Source: Numida meleagris (lineage: Eukaryota > Chordata > Aves > Galliformes > Numididae). From it: a stretch of DNA of 64,000 nucleotides. Each line of letters opens with the position of its first letter. Position 1 is the first letter of the stretch. Positions 12,396 through 24,200 of this stretch are shown piece by piece. The DNA lies in contig NC_034411.1 of NCBI RefSeq assembly GCF_002078875.1, forward strand, positions 52,353,806-52,417,805. Direction: 5' to 3'. The notes below the pieces were generated by a model. It searched no databases. It was not told the DNA's origin and saw nothing but the letters and a program-made list of their open reading frames with translations. The position numbers were made by a program, and so were the translations under genes.

Positions 12396-12911
12396 TACCC
12401 AGTCCGGATCCTGCCAGAGGTTAGTGAAGAACTGCAGTTTTCTGAACAGAACATCCTGCTCTCATTTGGCCAGATTGTCCTCCTCATCCTTCTTTGGAGT
12501 AATCAAAGGCTTACTGAAGTTGGCTTTTCTTTTCAGCTTCCAGTACCAGTTCCTCAGGCACCTGCAGCTCCTTAGCCACTTCTGAAGACTCGACAAAGGT
12601 ATAGAACTCATCCTCCAGCTGCTGGATCTTCTGCTTGCAGAGGCTAACTCTGTGGGCCTCTCCTGGTTTTGATTCGTGCTGTAGAAAGTGCTGATGTGGG
12701 CAGGAGGGGAGGTGTCCTGTATCCCGTTCCTGATCTCTTGGCCCAGATGCTCACTGAAGGTCTCATCATTTACTCTCTTGTTAGAGGTGTTCTTGAGACA
12801 GTAGGACTTAAATTTCACCACATCATTCTCTGCTAGTCTGATCTTCATCTCCAAGCCTCAGTCAAATGTGCAAGTGACGTGATAGGCTGTTCTGCAGTTC
12901 TTCACTGAACA
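12396..12911 (-). pseudogene. Decayed partial copy of JADE1 (PHF17)-like gene
   Basis: Read on the minus strand, three frames join into one JADE-family stretch. Block 1 (12911 to about 12660) has VKNCRTAYHVTC, the end of the extended PHD zinc finger, then GLEMK, LAENDVVKFKSYC. Block 2 (about 12660-12550) has AHRVSLCKQKIQQLEDEFYT. Block 3 (about 12545-12396) has YWKLKRKANFSKPLITPKK, DEEDNLAK, EQDVLFRKLQ. JADE proteins are scaffold subunits of the HBO1 (KAT7) histone acetyltransferase complex. The wording is nearer JADE1 than JADE2 or JADE3, judged from memory of the family. Damage seen: TGA at 12858-12860 and 12462-12464, both where the family has Arg (likely CGA to TGA); a one-base loss near 12657-12662; and a deletion of about 5 codons with frame change near 12543-12550. 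It is not functional. Origin by retrocopy or by segmental duplication is undecided. Confidence 0.88.
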
Positions 12912-15900
12912 CAGAAGAAATTAGATTAAAATTCATCAAATATAAATTTAAGAACCACACCACCTAAAACTATTTGAGCAGTTAGGGCTGCTTGGGAAGA
13001 AACAACCTTATTACCATACTCTGATTCTAAGCTGCCTGTACATTCTTGCTCTCTTTTAATTAGGTTTACAATTTAGTTCTTTCAGGTCCAGTAACGATCA
13101 AGTGGCTCAATGGTATAGGTGTGGTTAACCCCTCCCTAGCCCAAACCCACTACTCAATAACCAGCAAATCCTCAAGAGGAGCATTCTTGCACTGGCTGGA
13201 GTCACTTGCTTAGAGCAGCATTACACAAAACAAAACATTCCCCCTTGACTGTGCCAGCATGAGAGAGGAAAAAACCATCTTGGTTGGTCCAGGCCAGCCT
13301 GATACTTTTAATTCTCAGTACCTGGACCCATGCTACCCAAAAGGCTTTGACTGAAAAGGTAATTTTTTATCCTGTTGTTAAAGGTGTTGTTGTTACTTTT
13401 TAAAAAAAATATTATTGTTATTTTTGTTTTCTTTCTTTAATGAAAGAAATGCCTTATAAATGTCTTATCATAGCACAGGCACATCAGCTTGTCTCTTAGG
13501 TCTGGTTACTCCTAGCACAGGTACAAGAAATCCAACCCTCACCATCCTGATCATACCTGCTAACAAACAGGAAATGGTAACAGGGAACTTTCTCTTTGAA
13601 ACATGAATACTTTAGGAATGGCACAATATGTAATATAGGCCACTTCATTGTGTAAAGTGTCCCTGTGGAGGAAAACACCACTTTGCATCTTCTTTGCAGA
13701 GACTTTCTATGATAGGAATAAAAATGAACTCATTTACATATTTGTCACCTTTGTGCAGTTTTCTGGCAATTTTCAAAAGTACGTAAGTGAAAAGTACACT
13801 TATATATCATAGGCAAGCCATTTCTAACTGCTGAGATTGAAAACACTTGGCATCAAGGACCGTGATTTCTACACTTTTGTAGAACATATTAGAGTGCTAA
13901 AGAGTAATGAGACCTTTGAATTCTGGCACATTTATTGTTGGTAGGCTATTTTTACTGTGATGATACAAGAGTGTGTACAAGGCTGTGCAGAGCCAGTTAT
14001 ATTCATTGTACAAAACTTTTGGACTAGGTTAATGTTGAATTCTAACCCGTCCTTTTACAAAGCCAGATGAAAAAATTGCTGGTATCTGTGTATTTAGATC
14101 AGACTCACAGATATTAGCTCTGACACCTAGACTCATCTACTGGCCACTTTTTAAGTTCCTGCAATGCTTTTTAAGACATTAAAAGCATTTGAAGAAAATT
14201 AAATTTCTAATGGAAACATGAAATCCTTATGAATACTCTGATTGTAAAGAAGCAATAAAAATGCTTTCAGTGCATTTTAAGTCAACAGTAATTAATGAGC
14301 AATTATAATAATAGATTTAATTCTGCTTGAGGTAGCATTGGTTTCAGATCAAGAGCTGAGATGTGAAAATTCAGGTCAAAAACATAAAAACGAAGACAGC
14401 TTCAGACCCACAAACTATAATTAATTTTGAGAAAGGATTTTTCCATCCTTTAACTTCAACAAAACTCTTTTCATCTATTTTTCCTTTTCATCTAGTTGAA
14501 TTAAGATGTAAATGCTAAATTTTATTAATTATCAAGATTTCCTACAAACTTGTCACATCTTCCATAATGTTTTCACATTATGTGGCATTATGGAGAGTAA
14601 AGCTGTTATGCTGATTGTTGTTGTCAAGGTTTTAGTGGTTTGTTGTTGCTGTTGTTATTGTTTTTGTATTTTTTCTTGGAAATATTGACGGTGAAGGACA
14701 GCGTGACAGTTTATACATGTTAACTGATTTCTTTAATTTCTGTCATAGTTCATAATGTCAAGACTGAGGTGAAGGCTTGATAGTTGAAAGCATCATTGGT
14801 AATATGAATATTGTTGTCAGTTCTGCAGCAATCATCATGTGTCCATAAAATGCACAGCTTTTGTGGATTCACTGTAACTGACATTTGCTTGCTTTACTCT
14901 TTCCTTCCCCTCTTTGGAGTCCCCATTCACACAGTAAGCTATTCTTGCTTGCAGAAGCACAAAATGTTCTTCTCCTTCACCAGCACTAAAGGCACCTCAT
15001 CTGCTTGATTTAACACATCTTTTCAGAGATGCTTCTGTAGACTGTTACTGTGACCTCGGGTGTTATCAAGTGTGTTTGTGAAAGTTTCAGCAAATCGAAA
15101 GTTTTAATTGGTGCAAGGAAGATGTCTTAGGAGATTCTTTCTTTGGTCAGTTTTCTTTGAGTAGAATGGTTCCCCCCCCCTGTTTTTAAAAACACAAAAT
15201 TCAGCCTCAGAGAACACTGCCCAAACTATTCTGCCTGTTAAAACAAGAGCAGACTAGCCTCAGAGTGGATTTAACAATTGTTTGTCTGTCTTGTACTGTA
15301 TAACAGAGGATGAATTATAGGGAAGTGGGTGTCAAGATCATGTGATTTTTCCCATGTTCTTGCAGTTCAGTGGCAGCTGTGTCCTCTTATCTAGAGGCAA
15401 AACTAGAAACAAAGCCTTTTAAATGAATAAGTGCCCTAACATGCCATTAAATGGATGCAACGTAGATTGTTCATAAGTAATCATCCTGAAGAATTTAAAC
15501 ACAGACACCAATGTAGAATTTTAGCACCCAAGAACCTCACTCCACAGTAGACCTGAATACATAAAGAGGTAATTATTTCCCAGTTTTAGTATACGCTCAT
15601 ATTGTACTATATTTCAGGGGGAAGTGTTCCAGAGACTGGATTAGGCATAAGAATGGGCTTCTCCCCAACTTGATGGAAAAATTTGTATGAAATTATCTTT
15701 CTACCCCTTCCAGCCTCTTCCACCCACACTGCACCTGTAGTCTTTGCCAAAAGATGTCAGTTGTTCTTTCTGATTCAATCTTCTTCATGATCTAAAAACA
15801 CTCTTCCAGCCTGGAGCGGATGTGGAAACTTACAGCAGCAGATGTGGATTTTGTACTTTAAAAGGAATTGGCATTGGAGCACCAAACATGTTTGACACTT

Positions 15901-16309
15901 GCTTGTATGGGAGAACCAAGTGGTAGAGGAGCAAAGGCCAGAGTAACAAAGGACATACTTCAGTGCCAGATGAACAGATGTACATTCAATGAGTAGGTCT
16001 GCCTTGCTAAAATGTATCTTGTTCTCAGAAGGTCGAAAATTCTCTGTGACTCACCTGGTTATGAGTCTCTGTTATGATAAAAATGTTGGCTCTGGTCTGC
16101 CTGTTCTCCAGAAACTTACATTGCTTGTACCTTGTGAATTCTTCATGCCTATACTTCCACAGTTGTTCCTCTTGGCTAGGAAAATGTATCAGCTAATTCT
16201 ACAGCTACAATGTTTTGTTTCACAAACTAGTAACAATATTATCTTTCCCACTGTTCAGATCTCTAAAGCATGTCTCTAAGTGTTTACCCAGCCATCTGCC
16301 AGCTCCTTC
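12912..16309. other. Unique non-coding sequence, no gene seen
   Basis: Holds a C9 run at 15172-15180, a TTG-rich patch near 14625-14660 and a 9-bp-arm inverted repeat at 14561-14594. 14250-14450 is rich in TAAT-type homeodomain-like words. No coding frame is supported; the longest (15989-16279 +, 96 codons) has no recognisable feature. Confidence 0.5.
14561..14594. repeat. Short inverted repeat (9-bp arms)
   Basis: TCCATAATG at 14561-14569 pairs with CATTATGGA at 14586-14594 across a 16-base spacer. Significance unknown; AT-rich DNA gives such arms by chance. Confidence 0.7.
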
Positions 16310-16585
16310 TTGAAATGACTTAAGTTGGAAGGGGCCTTAAAGGCTGTCTATTTGCAATCCCCCCGCCATGGACAGGGACACCTTCCACTAAATGGGGTTG
16401 CTCAAAGCCCCATCCAGTTTGGCCTTCAACACTTCAAGGGATGGGGCATCCATAGCTTCTCTGGACTGCCTGCTCCAGTGCCTCTCCACTCTCATAGTGA
16501 AGAATTTCTTCTTAATAGATATTAAGAAGAATCTAAATCTAGATTTAGATTTAGATTCTATCTAAATCTACCCTTTTTTAGCTCC
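16310..16585 (-). mobile_element. CR1 3' fragment with internal rearrangement
   Basis: Reverse-complement CR1 3' region: ACTTAAGTTGGAAGGGGCCT near the 3' end, then CCATGGACAGGGACACCTTC and the CTGGACTGCCTGCTCCAGTG box. The family normally runs on as TTCTTCCTAATATCTAACCTAAATCTACCC. Here that stretch is expanded into a set of inverted repeats (16506-16570) before CTAAATCTACCC resumes. Confidence 0.88.
16506..16570. repeat. Three contiguous inverted repeats
   Basis: IR1: 12-bp perfect arms 16506-16517 and 16520-16531 with a 2-base spacer. IR2: a perfect 22-bp palindrome at 16530-16551 with no spacer. IR3: 10-bp perfect arms 16546-16555 and 16561-16570 with a 5-base loop. All three lie inside the CR1 fragment and reuse its TCTAAATCT word on alternating strands, the pattern expected from repeated template switching during replication. 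Confidence 0.9.
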
Positions 16586-18394
16586 ACAAAGTCTATTTGT
16601 CTGCAAGTAAACGGAAATGTAACAAGCGGCCCTCAAGCATCAGGCTGATGTGGAAGAGAACATAGTACCCACTCAGAAGAGAGCACATCCCACCTACCAG
16701 CACAGGGTGAAAATTAAGATGTATTTTATCTTTAATATAAATGTGAATGGAAGCTGGCATGCCATGACTGCACATGGTGGTGTATGGAGCATTTGATGTC
16801 TCAACTACTGCAACTAAACTTTCAGTTTTACAGATAGTTCTGCCTATTTCTTTGTTAATCATCATGTTTGCTCTTCAAGCCTTATCTTCATCATCTTACA
16901 TAGTCATCAGTTAATGTCTTCAGCTCTCTCTTCTAGCAGAATGTTGCCAACATTCCCTTGGGGCTCAGTGTATTTATGAAATGTGATAGAAGACAAATCC
17001 AGCAAAGGAAAGAAATGAGACATTTCAAATTAAATGATAAAGGGACACCGCCAAACTCAGTTTTGAATACAACCCAAGACACAATGGGCTTAATCATTAG
17101 TTTAGGTACCAGCAGTCCAGCCTGCAGTGTTTTGTGTGGGTTGGCTTTTGGACTGCATGTTACTGTTAACAAATATTGTAACAAATTAGGGAACCATTTT
17201 CTGCTAGAAGAGTGTGAAGCTTAGGGATGTTTATTGACTTTTTCTCATGTAAGTTTTCTTTTTGCTTTGCCTTTCTATACTCTTCTCTGTATATGTGTAT
17301 GTGTACATGCTCAGATGTTCTATGAATTTAATATAAGGCTTGGGGGGCAAAATACATGCTAATGTTGACACATAGGAAGAATAGGGGTACTGGAGAGCTT
17401 AAATAGAGATGATGGGAGAAAGAAGGTAGGAAGTACAGTGGACTCAACAAAGCTGGGAACTTGATAAATTAAGACATTAGAAATGAAGAGGAATTAAAGG
17501 GAATCAGTAAGGAGGAGAATGATGCATATTATTGCTGTTGTTACTATTCATCCTATTTATACATGAAACACACCTGGCACACACGCACACACACACAAAA
17601 CTGCAGAAGAAGCACGTGAAGATCCTTATACCATTCAAGAAGTAAGGTGTAGCTCTGAATGACAGCTGCAGTGTCCCAGCTGTGACTGTGGCATTGCAGG
17701 TGGGATGTGTGCCCTTAATCTTGTGTGGGGAAGCTGCTTGGGGTCAGTGAATGGTGTCCAGGTCTTAAGTGTTCCAAATAGGCTTAATTAGATATGAAGC
17801 AAAATACACAGTATTTCTTATGTGTTGATTGTAGACCATTCAATGTGCATCTTGCCCTGGCTTTCTCCATGTTGTATCTGGATATACTAAGGACTGGATC
17901 ATGTGACTGTGGAGCTGCACCGTGGAACAGTGCTAAAGACAACTTCTCTGAAGAGAAATGGGATCTGATTGCCATCAGATAGTCTTCAGGATTGCTGGCA
18001 CTTCAAATGATTTTATTCATAGTTAATCGTTTCACATCAGTCACTCAAGAGAGCTTGTTCGTTAGAGGCAAGTGGTGACTAATCATCCCTTAGCCCACCT
18101 TTACCACATTCAAGAGTTGTCAGAAAACTGACAACAAGAAGAAAACTCTTAGTAACTTTTCATTATAACAAGTTGACTTAGAAGGTATCGACCCCCGCTG
18201 CTATTGGATTAGATTAAAAAAAAAAAAAAAAGGGCTTCCAAGTTCCTTTTTCTTATCCTTGTACCTTCATTACTTAGGTAATGGCAAAAATATGTTCCCC
18301 AAATGGTGAAACTAATACATGTGTAATCTCCTTCCCTGCACAGAAATTAATCAGAACTTCCAAATTTTCAAAACTTAGATTTTTTTTTTAACTC

Positions 18395-18416
18395 TTTATT
18401 TATTTATTTATTTATT
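18395..18416. repeat. (TTTA)n microsatellite
   Basis: Five TTTA units following a T10 run at about 18380-18389. Confidence 0.9.
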
Positions 18417-18842
18417 GCTGGGGCAGCTGAGATTAGAGATCTAGAGGCTCCTCCTCCACAGCCCTATGAAATTCCTTTTGTACTGTAGGACAGTGGTACA
18501 AGTAAGCCATATTCTGGTACTACAGGCAAACTTGCAGTTCTCCAAGTGGAGGGAAAGCTAAGTGTGAACATATTCTTCAGCCTGGAGCAGATGCTGAGAT
18601 GCCCTGTACTCCTTAGCTCAACATTGCAGTGTGGCTCTGAGCATGGTGGGATATAACCTGGGGGATGACACAACCATTTTCTTGGCCCCAGAGCTGAGAA
18701 GAGGCAAAAGGCAGAGTAAAGCCTCTTCTATATCAGTTCTGCTGGGAGTGGAACTGACAGTAGCTGAAGTGAGCAAAGAGAAGCAATTTAAAGGCAGCAG
18801 ATGCTGCTCTAGGCTCAGCTTATAAAAGGTGTTTCCTAAAAG

Positions 18843-18860
18843 AAAAAAAAAAAAAAAAAA
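18843..18860. repeat. Poly-A run
   Basis: 18 consecutive A. No retrotransposed gene or SINE body is recognised on its 5' side. Confidence 0.9.
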
Positions 18861-21057
18861 GCAAAAAGCAATGCAGTGGGGAAAAATATCCTGCAGCTGG
18901 AAGAGAGGACACTATAGAGATGAAAGGATGATAGATATCCTTTGAGATGGCAGATGTACTACCAAATATTTATTCCTTTTAAATATTTTCCTAGGTCTTT
19001 AAAGTAAAGTTGTAGCTTCTATATTGTTTCTTTTGGCAGCTTATTCTAGCCATGAGTTTCACTGTGTAATGAAATTCCACCTACAGTAAATCTTCTGAGT
19101 TCCTGGCTGTTCCTGAGGTTTAACTCTTCCAAGTCTGGCTCTGCTGATCTGCCTCCTCTGCGTCAATTTTATTTCAACTCTTTATGAGATTGGTATCAGC
19201 TGTTCCATCCTGGATGTCCTGGACAGGAATTTCCTTCTCTGTGTGTGTGACATCCAGTGGATGACTTATGAATGAATTAGGTCAACTCTATTCTCTGTAG
19301 TTCTCTTATTAATCCACCTAATTTGATCACTGGAAATTTGTCTTTGTTCCTGCCTTAGAACTCATTATTTTGATCTGGAGAATCAGCCTCTGTGAATTTA
19401 ATGTATTTCTTTTGCCACAGGACCACTGCAAAAGGGGAAGTCCTCAGCCACACTATCCGGTCTACTGTCCTGATCAATGATCTGCACATGGTTGTATTCC
19501 ACTTTATGATGGCTATAGGTTTGGAGCTGTATCTGAAATTGGCCCAGATTGCTCTAGCTCTTCCTGCCTGACAGCACCAAGCTAGGTGCTGTCATCAAGA
19601 CGATTGACCTACTGTGTCCACCCAAGCAGCAGAGAGCAGTCTGAACCAAATACCAGCAGGAAGGTGGTGAGTGCAGTAAAAACATGATGAACTGATACAC
19701 ACAGGAAGCCAACAGACCTTTTCTGACAACTTTGGTCAAATTCTAACTGACCAGCCACAACTCAGTCTGAGAGAGCTTTCTCTAGGTTCTCCTGGCTTCC
19801 AGCTTCTGGGACGTAGGGGATTTTCCTATGCATCTTGAAGTCCTTTCCTTGTGGCAAAACCTCTTCTGTCTTAAGAATATTTACCAGCTATTTGGGAACT
19901 TTGTATTACATCTGGAAAAAAAAAAACCTGCTAATTTGTTGAGCAAAGAAGAGCACAGCATCTCCTACATAGACTTTCCAACCTCAGTCTGATGGTACTG
20001 TGCCTTAAATGCAGCATTTTCTGTGGAATATGAGATCTGTGTCCACTCCAGGCAGAAATTGTCCAGAAAGTTTATAATAATGACCCTGAAGTCACCAGAT
20101 GCAATCATCTGAATGCCCTCTGCCTGTAAATCATGAAGGCATTTTACCTTTGTGAAATCAAACATAATTCCAAGCAGACAAATTCAGCTTGAATAGTTGG
20201 TTTGCCTGAGGAAAGCCTTTGAGAACATACCAAAGAACTACTAACTTTGAACTTAAGATATCAGAGTACTATGGGTTACCTAGTGCTGCTTTTCTTCTTA
20301 AAGAGCTATGCATTATTGATCAATTTTACACTACATTGCAAATATGACTTCAGTAGCCCAAACAATAGGTTGAGCACCCTCTGTTTTCCTCTATCTTCAG
20401 GGGGAAAAAAGGGAACAAAAATTTTTCAGGAACTTTCTTTCACTATTTTTTTCCGAGTATTTAATCTTTTTAAATACAGAATATTTTTCTTAATTACTTC
20501 TCACTGTTTGTTGGTAAATACTGTCTCGATTTTTAATTAACAGCTTGCCAATTCAGCAGAGAAATTAACCTGAGGAGAGAGGTGGAATTCACACTAAATA
20601 AACAAGAAAGCAGAAGGGGAAATTAGTGTAGAAATGAAGTGACTCACTCAGTTTCTATGCTGGAATCAGAAAGTCACAAATGGGAAACAAATTGGAGCTG
20701 AAGAAGAACATTTTATCATCTAGTGAAATAAGTTTGCAGGGCCATAGTTCTTCCATCTATTCATTCTTAACTTGCTTTTCTCCAGCAAGAACTGCTGAGT
20801 TTATATAAACCAACATCCTTCTTTGATTCATTCAAACTGCTCTTCAGAATTCCTCCACTCTGTTGCAATTGACAAAAACACTATCTTTTTAATGTGAGCT
20901 ACTTTGATGGACCTAAAAGCTGTATGTGTGGAATCTGATATATGTGCTAAAGCTTTGGTCTGTACCTGTAAATAGTGGAAGACACTTATTTCACTGGGAG
21001 CAGATGCTTAAATGCCTCTGCGAAACAAAGCTTTACTGGGAAATTATGTAACCTTTC

Positions 21058-21075
21058 TATTTATTTATTTATTTA
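21058..21075. repeat. (TATT)n microsatellite
   Basis: Four to five TATT units. Confidence 0.85.
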
Positions 21076-22983
21076 GCTTTCTTTTTACGATCAATTTAAC
21101 TCAGATCCATTTAATTCAGACTGTAAACGTTTTGTGGAAGAAAGTAACCTTTACTGTTTAAGTATTCTGGCTGCTTAATACATGAACAATTGCCATAAAT
21201 AAATAATCAGTCCAGGGCACTGTGTATGGTTTTGCTGACTCTGAAAAGGGGGAGGCCAGAAATGACAGGGAAGAGTCTCGGTGCATAATTTTTCTTTCCC
21301 ACAATGGACTAGGAAACAGACATCAACTCATTTATATTGACAGAATCTGAGTTTTGGCTTGTTTTATGTGTACAGGAACTTCTTCTATCTGATATCCTAG
21401 TCTTCCCCTTAGGACCTGTGAACATTACATAACTATCTATGCACTGTGTTACATTTCGGAAACTTGCAAGGAGGAATGTGTCACCTGTCAGACAGATGTC
21501 AGTTTGGCTGACTGCTGAGTGCCTTGAAATAGGCTCTACTCTCCTTTGCACGTATTCTCTGTGAAATGGTTTAACAGGATGAAGTGATTTCTCTCAGCTG
21601 ACAAAGCTGCTCCAGTAAATGAAAAATAATTGTTCTCTCCTGTAGATTTATTAAGCTGCAATTAAATTATTGGTATTCAAATGAGATCTGAGCCGTATGT
21701 ACCGGGTGGCATCTAGCCCTGTGTACCCAGATACCAAATTTAGCTACGGAATAATATGAGTTTACCCTACTTTAGGGTAAATCAGCTCCAAAGAGCCTCA
21801 GCTGGCATGGTTATCACACAAATTTTTTTGCCAGAGCACTGTACTCTTGGTAGTAAAAATATTTGTTCCAATTCCTTTTCTTCTCTTTCTTCTTATCTTA
21901 AATGACTATTGTTATTGTGGTTCTGAATAACTGATGCTCCATAACATATCTTACCTTTGCAGACCACGACTGGTTGGAAAAATTCTTCCTCTGATTTATA
22001 GGCAGAAAAAGGGGACTAAGTTCAAGATTCTGGATCTATGATGTTTGTACCTGTTTATCCTATACTTGAGTCCGTCTCATCAGTGAGATGAAGCCATGGA
22101 TGACAACATAGTTATTTGCATTGGAAAAGGACAATTATTATGATGAAATGTTGAGCAGTTTTGGAGCCATTTTGACATGGAAAGCTTATCTGAATTTGGG
22201 AGATCAGAACAACTTCCTTTGGGAATCAGTATTACTGTTAACTGTTAGTGTCTTACAAACAGCATCTTTCAAACAAAGTGTTATGGTTTAAAAACGTATG
22301 TAGAGAAAAAGATGATAGTAATATGTATGGCTTTATATCTTTCCACTTACCTAACCTCGACCTTTTGTTGTGAGCATTTGTGGATGCCCATCTGTCCTAC
22401 TCCCAGTGGGTGCTCTGTCGCTTTGCACCCCTGCAGCTCTGTCCAAGATGCTTGGATGGTGGTCAGCTACAGGGTCGTCCCACAGTCTAGTACCCTCCTC
22501 TAGTCTTACAAGTTCTAGTTACTTATATGAAGCATGTAGATGTCAAAATGCCTTCAGTGTTTTGTTGAACATGCATACCAGTTTGATGACAGATTGCATA
22601 AATGCAGCTGAGATCCATGGCAGGGGTCTGAAGACAGACATATTCAGTCCTGAAATAAAACATGGGTCTCATTAGTGGAAATGATTAGATCTTTGGATGT
22701 TTTAACAAGGTAGGAGATAAATTTGCTACTTGCAAATAACCTTCAAAATAAAATAAGACTTTTTAAAAAAGGCTGTCCAGTCTAGCAGTAAGAACACATT
22801 TTTAAACCTAGGTATGCTGAGGTCAGTTGATCACCATGAAACTTATTTTTTCTAGTCTGAAGAAAACCCCAGAAAATTAATCTGGTGCACTTCAATTAGC
22901 TTATTGATTGTCTCTGAAGTCCATAACACTTTAAGTACACATTGGCAAGTCTTGCTCTGGACTTATGGGTTGCCAGAGATTGA

Positions 22984-23035
22984 AATATGCATATATACAT
23001 ACACACACATATATAAATATATATTTATTTATATC
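22984..23035. repeat. AT-rich TA/CA simple repeat
   Basis: Mixed TA, CATA and CACA dinucleotide tract of about 50 bp. Confidence 0.8.
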
Positions 23036-23519
23036 CATAGTCTTTTATAACATATTGTAAAAATGAGCTAGTCTCACGTGCTTATCTTATATGAAGAAGT
23101 ACTGAAGTACCAGACACACAAATCTTCATAGCTGGTATTTGTCTGGTAAATTTTAAAAGCAGATATATAAAGGGCAGAATACATAAATCATTTCTGACAA
23201 TTCCAAAGAAAGACTTTGCTAAAAAAGTTTAATACTTTATGACCACAAAGACCATGCAAAGGTTAAGCCAGTTAACGTAAGTGCTCACGCGTCATGGGAG
23301 TCTCCATAAATTAATGACCCAGAAAAATCCATTGATCAAATAAACACGCCAGTTAAAATAAATGCACGCATATTTTTGTTTAATGCAATACAAATTAAAA
23401 ATAAACATTTTAGCGAACTGTGTATTTTTTTACTTAAAGCTATGAATCAGTAAACTCTACAAACCTTGGGTAAGTCAGCTTTTACCCTGTGTGTGAAAAA
23501 AGTTATGGTTTAATAAGAG

Positions 23520-24200
23520 TGGTTCAGTGAGCCTCCTCTTAGAAACTATTACAAACCAAACTGAGCTCATGCTTGAGAAAAGCCAACAAGGATTTTCCAA
23601 AGATAAATCATGCTTGACTAAACTGATCACTTTCAGCAAGAAAGAAACCATTTCTGTTCACAAAGGGAGAACAGTGCATGTTGTTTGCCTGAATTTCAGC
23701 AAGGCATTTTACACTGTTTCCTGCAGCCTATTCCTAGGCAAACTAAAGAGAGAGACTGGATGAGTGGTCTTCAAAATGAGTAGAAGATTGTGTAACAGGC
23801 CACACTTAGAAAGTGGTGCTCAGTGGTTTTTACTCAGACTGGCAGCTTGTCACAAATATGGACCCTCAAGTATCGATCCTGGGCCCCATGCTTTTCAGTG
23901 TCTTCGTATATGGTCTGGATGATTAGATCGAAAGTATTTTCACCAAATTTACTGATGACACTAGAATGGGTGGTGAAGTGGACATGTCAGAAGGGAAAGC
24001 CACCTCACAGAGAGAACTGGACAGGCTAGAAGAGTGGGCAAGCAAGAATTGTATGAAGTTTAACAAAGGGACAACAGAACCAGAGAGCCCAGTACTGGGT
24101 AGGGTCTGTGTGACCAGAGAGCAGTCCTGCTGAAAGGGGCCTGCAGCCCGGGTGGACCGTGAATTCCCTTCTATCCTGGGCTGCTTGATGATTCAACAAT
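23520..24200 (+). mobile_element. Old diverged CR1 (RT region)
   Basis: Translation in several frames gives the ordered CR1 RT landmarks. QQGFSKDKSCLTKLITF starts near 23586, and LNFSKAFYTVS follows at about 23689-23721. The catalytic block reads FTDDTRM at 23948-23968, where the family has FADDTKL. QRELDRLEEWASKNCMKFNK follows. An internal deletion then brings a VLVD-like part next to ILGC-like sequence near 24170-24190. Frame changes and stops occur throughout. It is more decayed than the 2621-4129 copy, hence older or of an older subfamily. Confidence 0.88.

Larger units (their letters stand above)
16586..23519. other. Unique non-coding sequence with simple repeats, no gene seen
   Basis: Contains a short CA run (17571-17598), poly-A runs (18216-18231, 18843-18860, 19915-19926), TTTA and TATT microsatellites, and an AT-rich TA/CA patch (22984-23035). 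At 19965-20165 (-) there is a 66-codon frame with protein-like wording, but no family, splice site or conserved partner could be named. No gene is claimed. Confidence 0.5.

Noticed and set aside
15600..15720. Possible further CR1 fragment (GTTCCAGAGACTGGATTAGG)
   Set aside because: Only a few words resemble CR1 and the order of boxes does not follow the element.
19420..20170. Possible processed pseudogene (minus frame 19965-20165, acceptor-like sequence near 19420 on the plus strand)
   Set aside because: The wording looks protein-like but I could not name a family, extend it across frames or find a poly-A tail.
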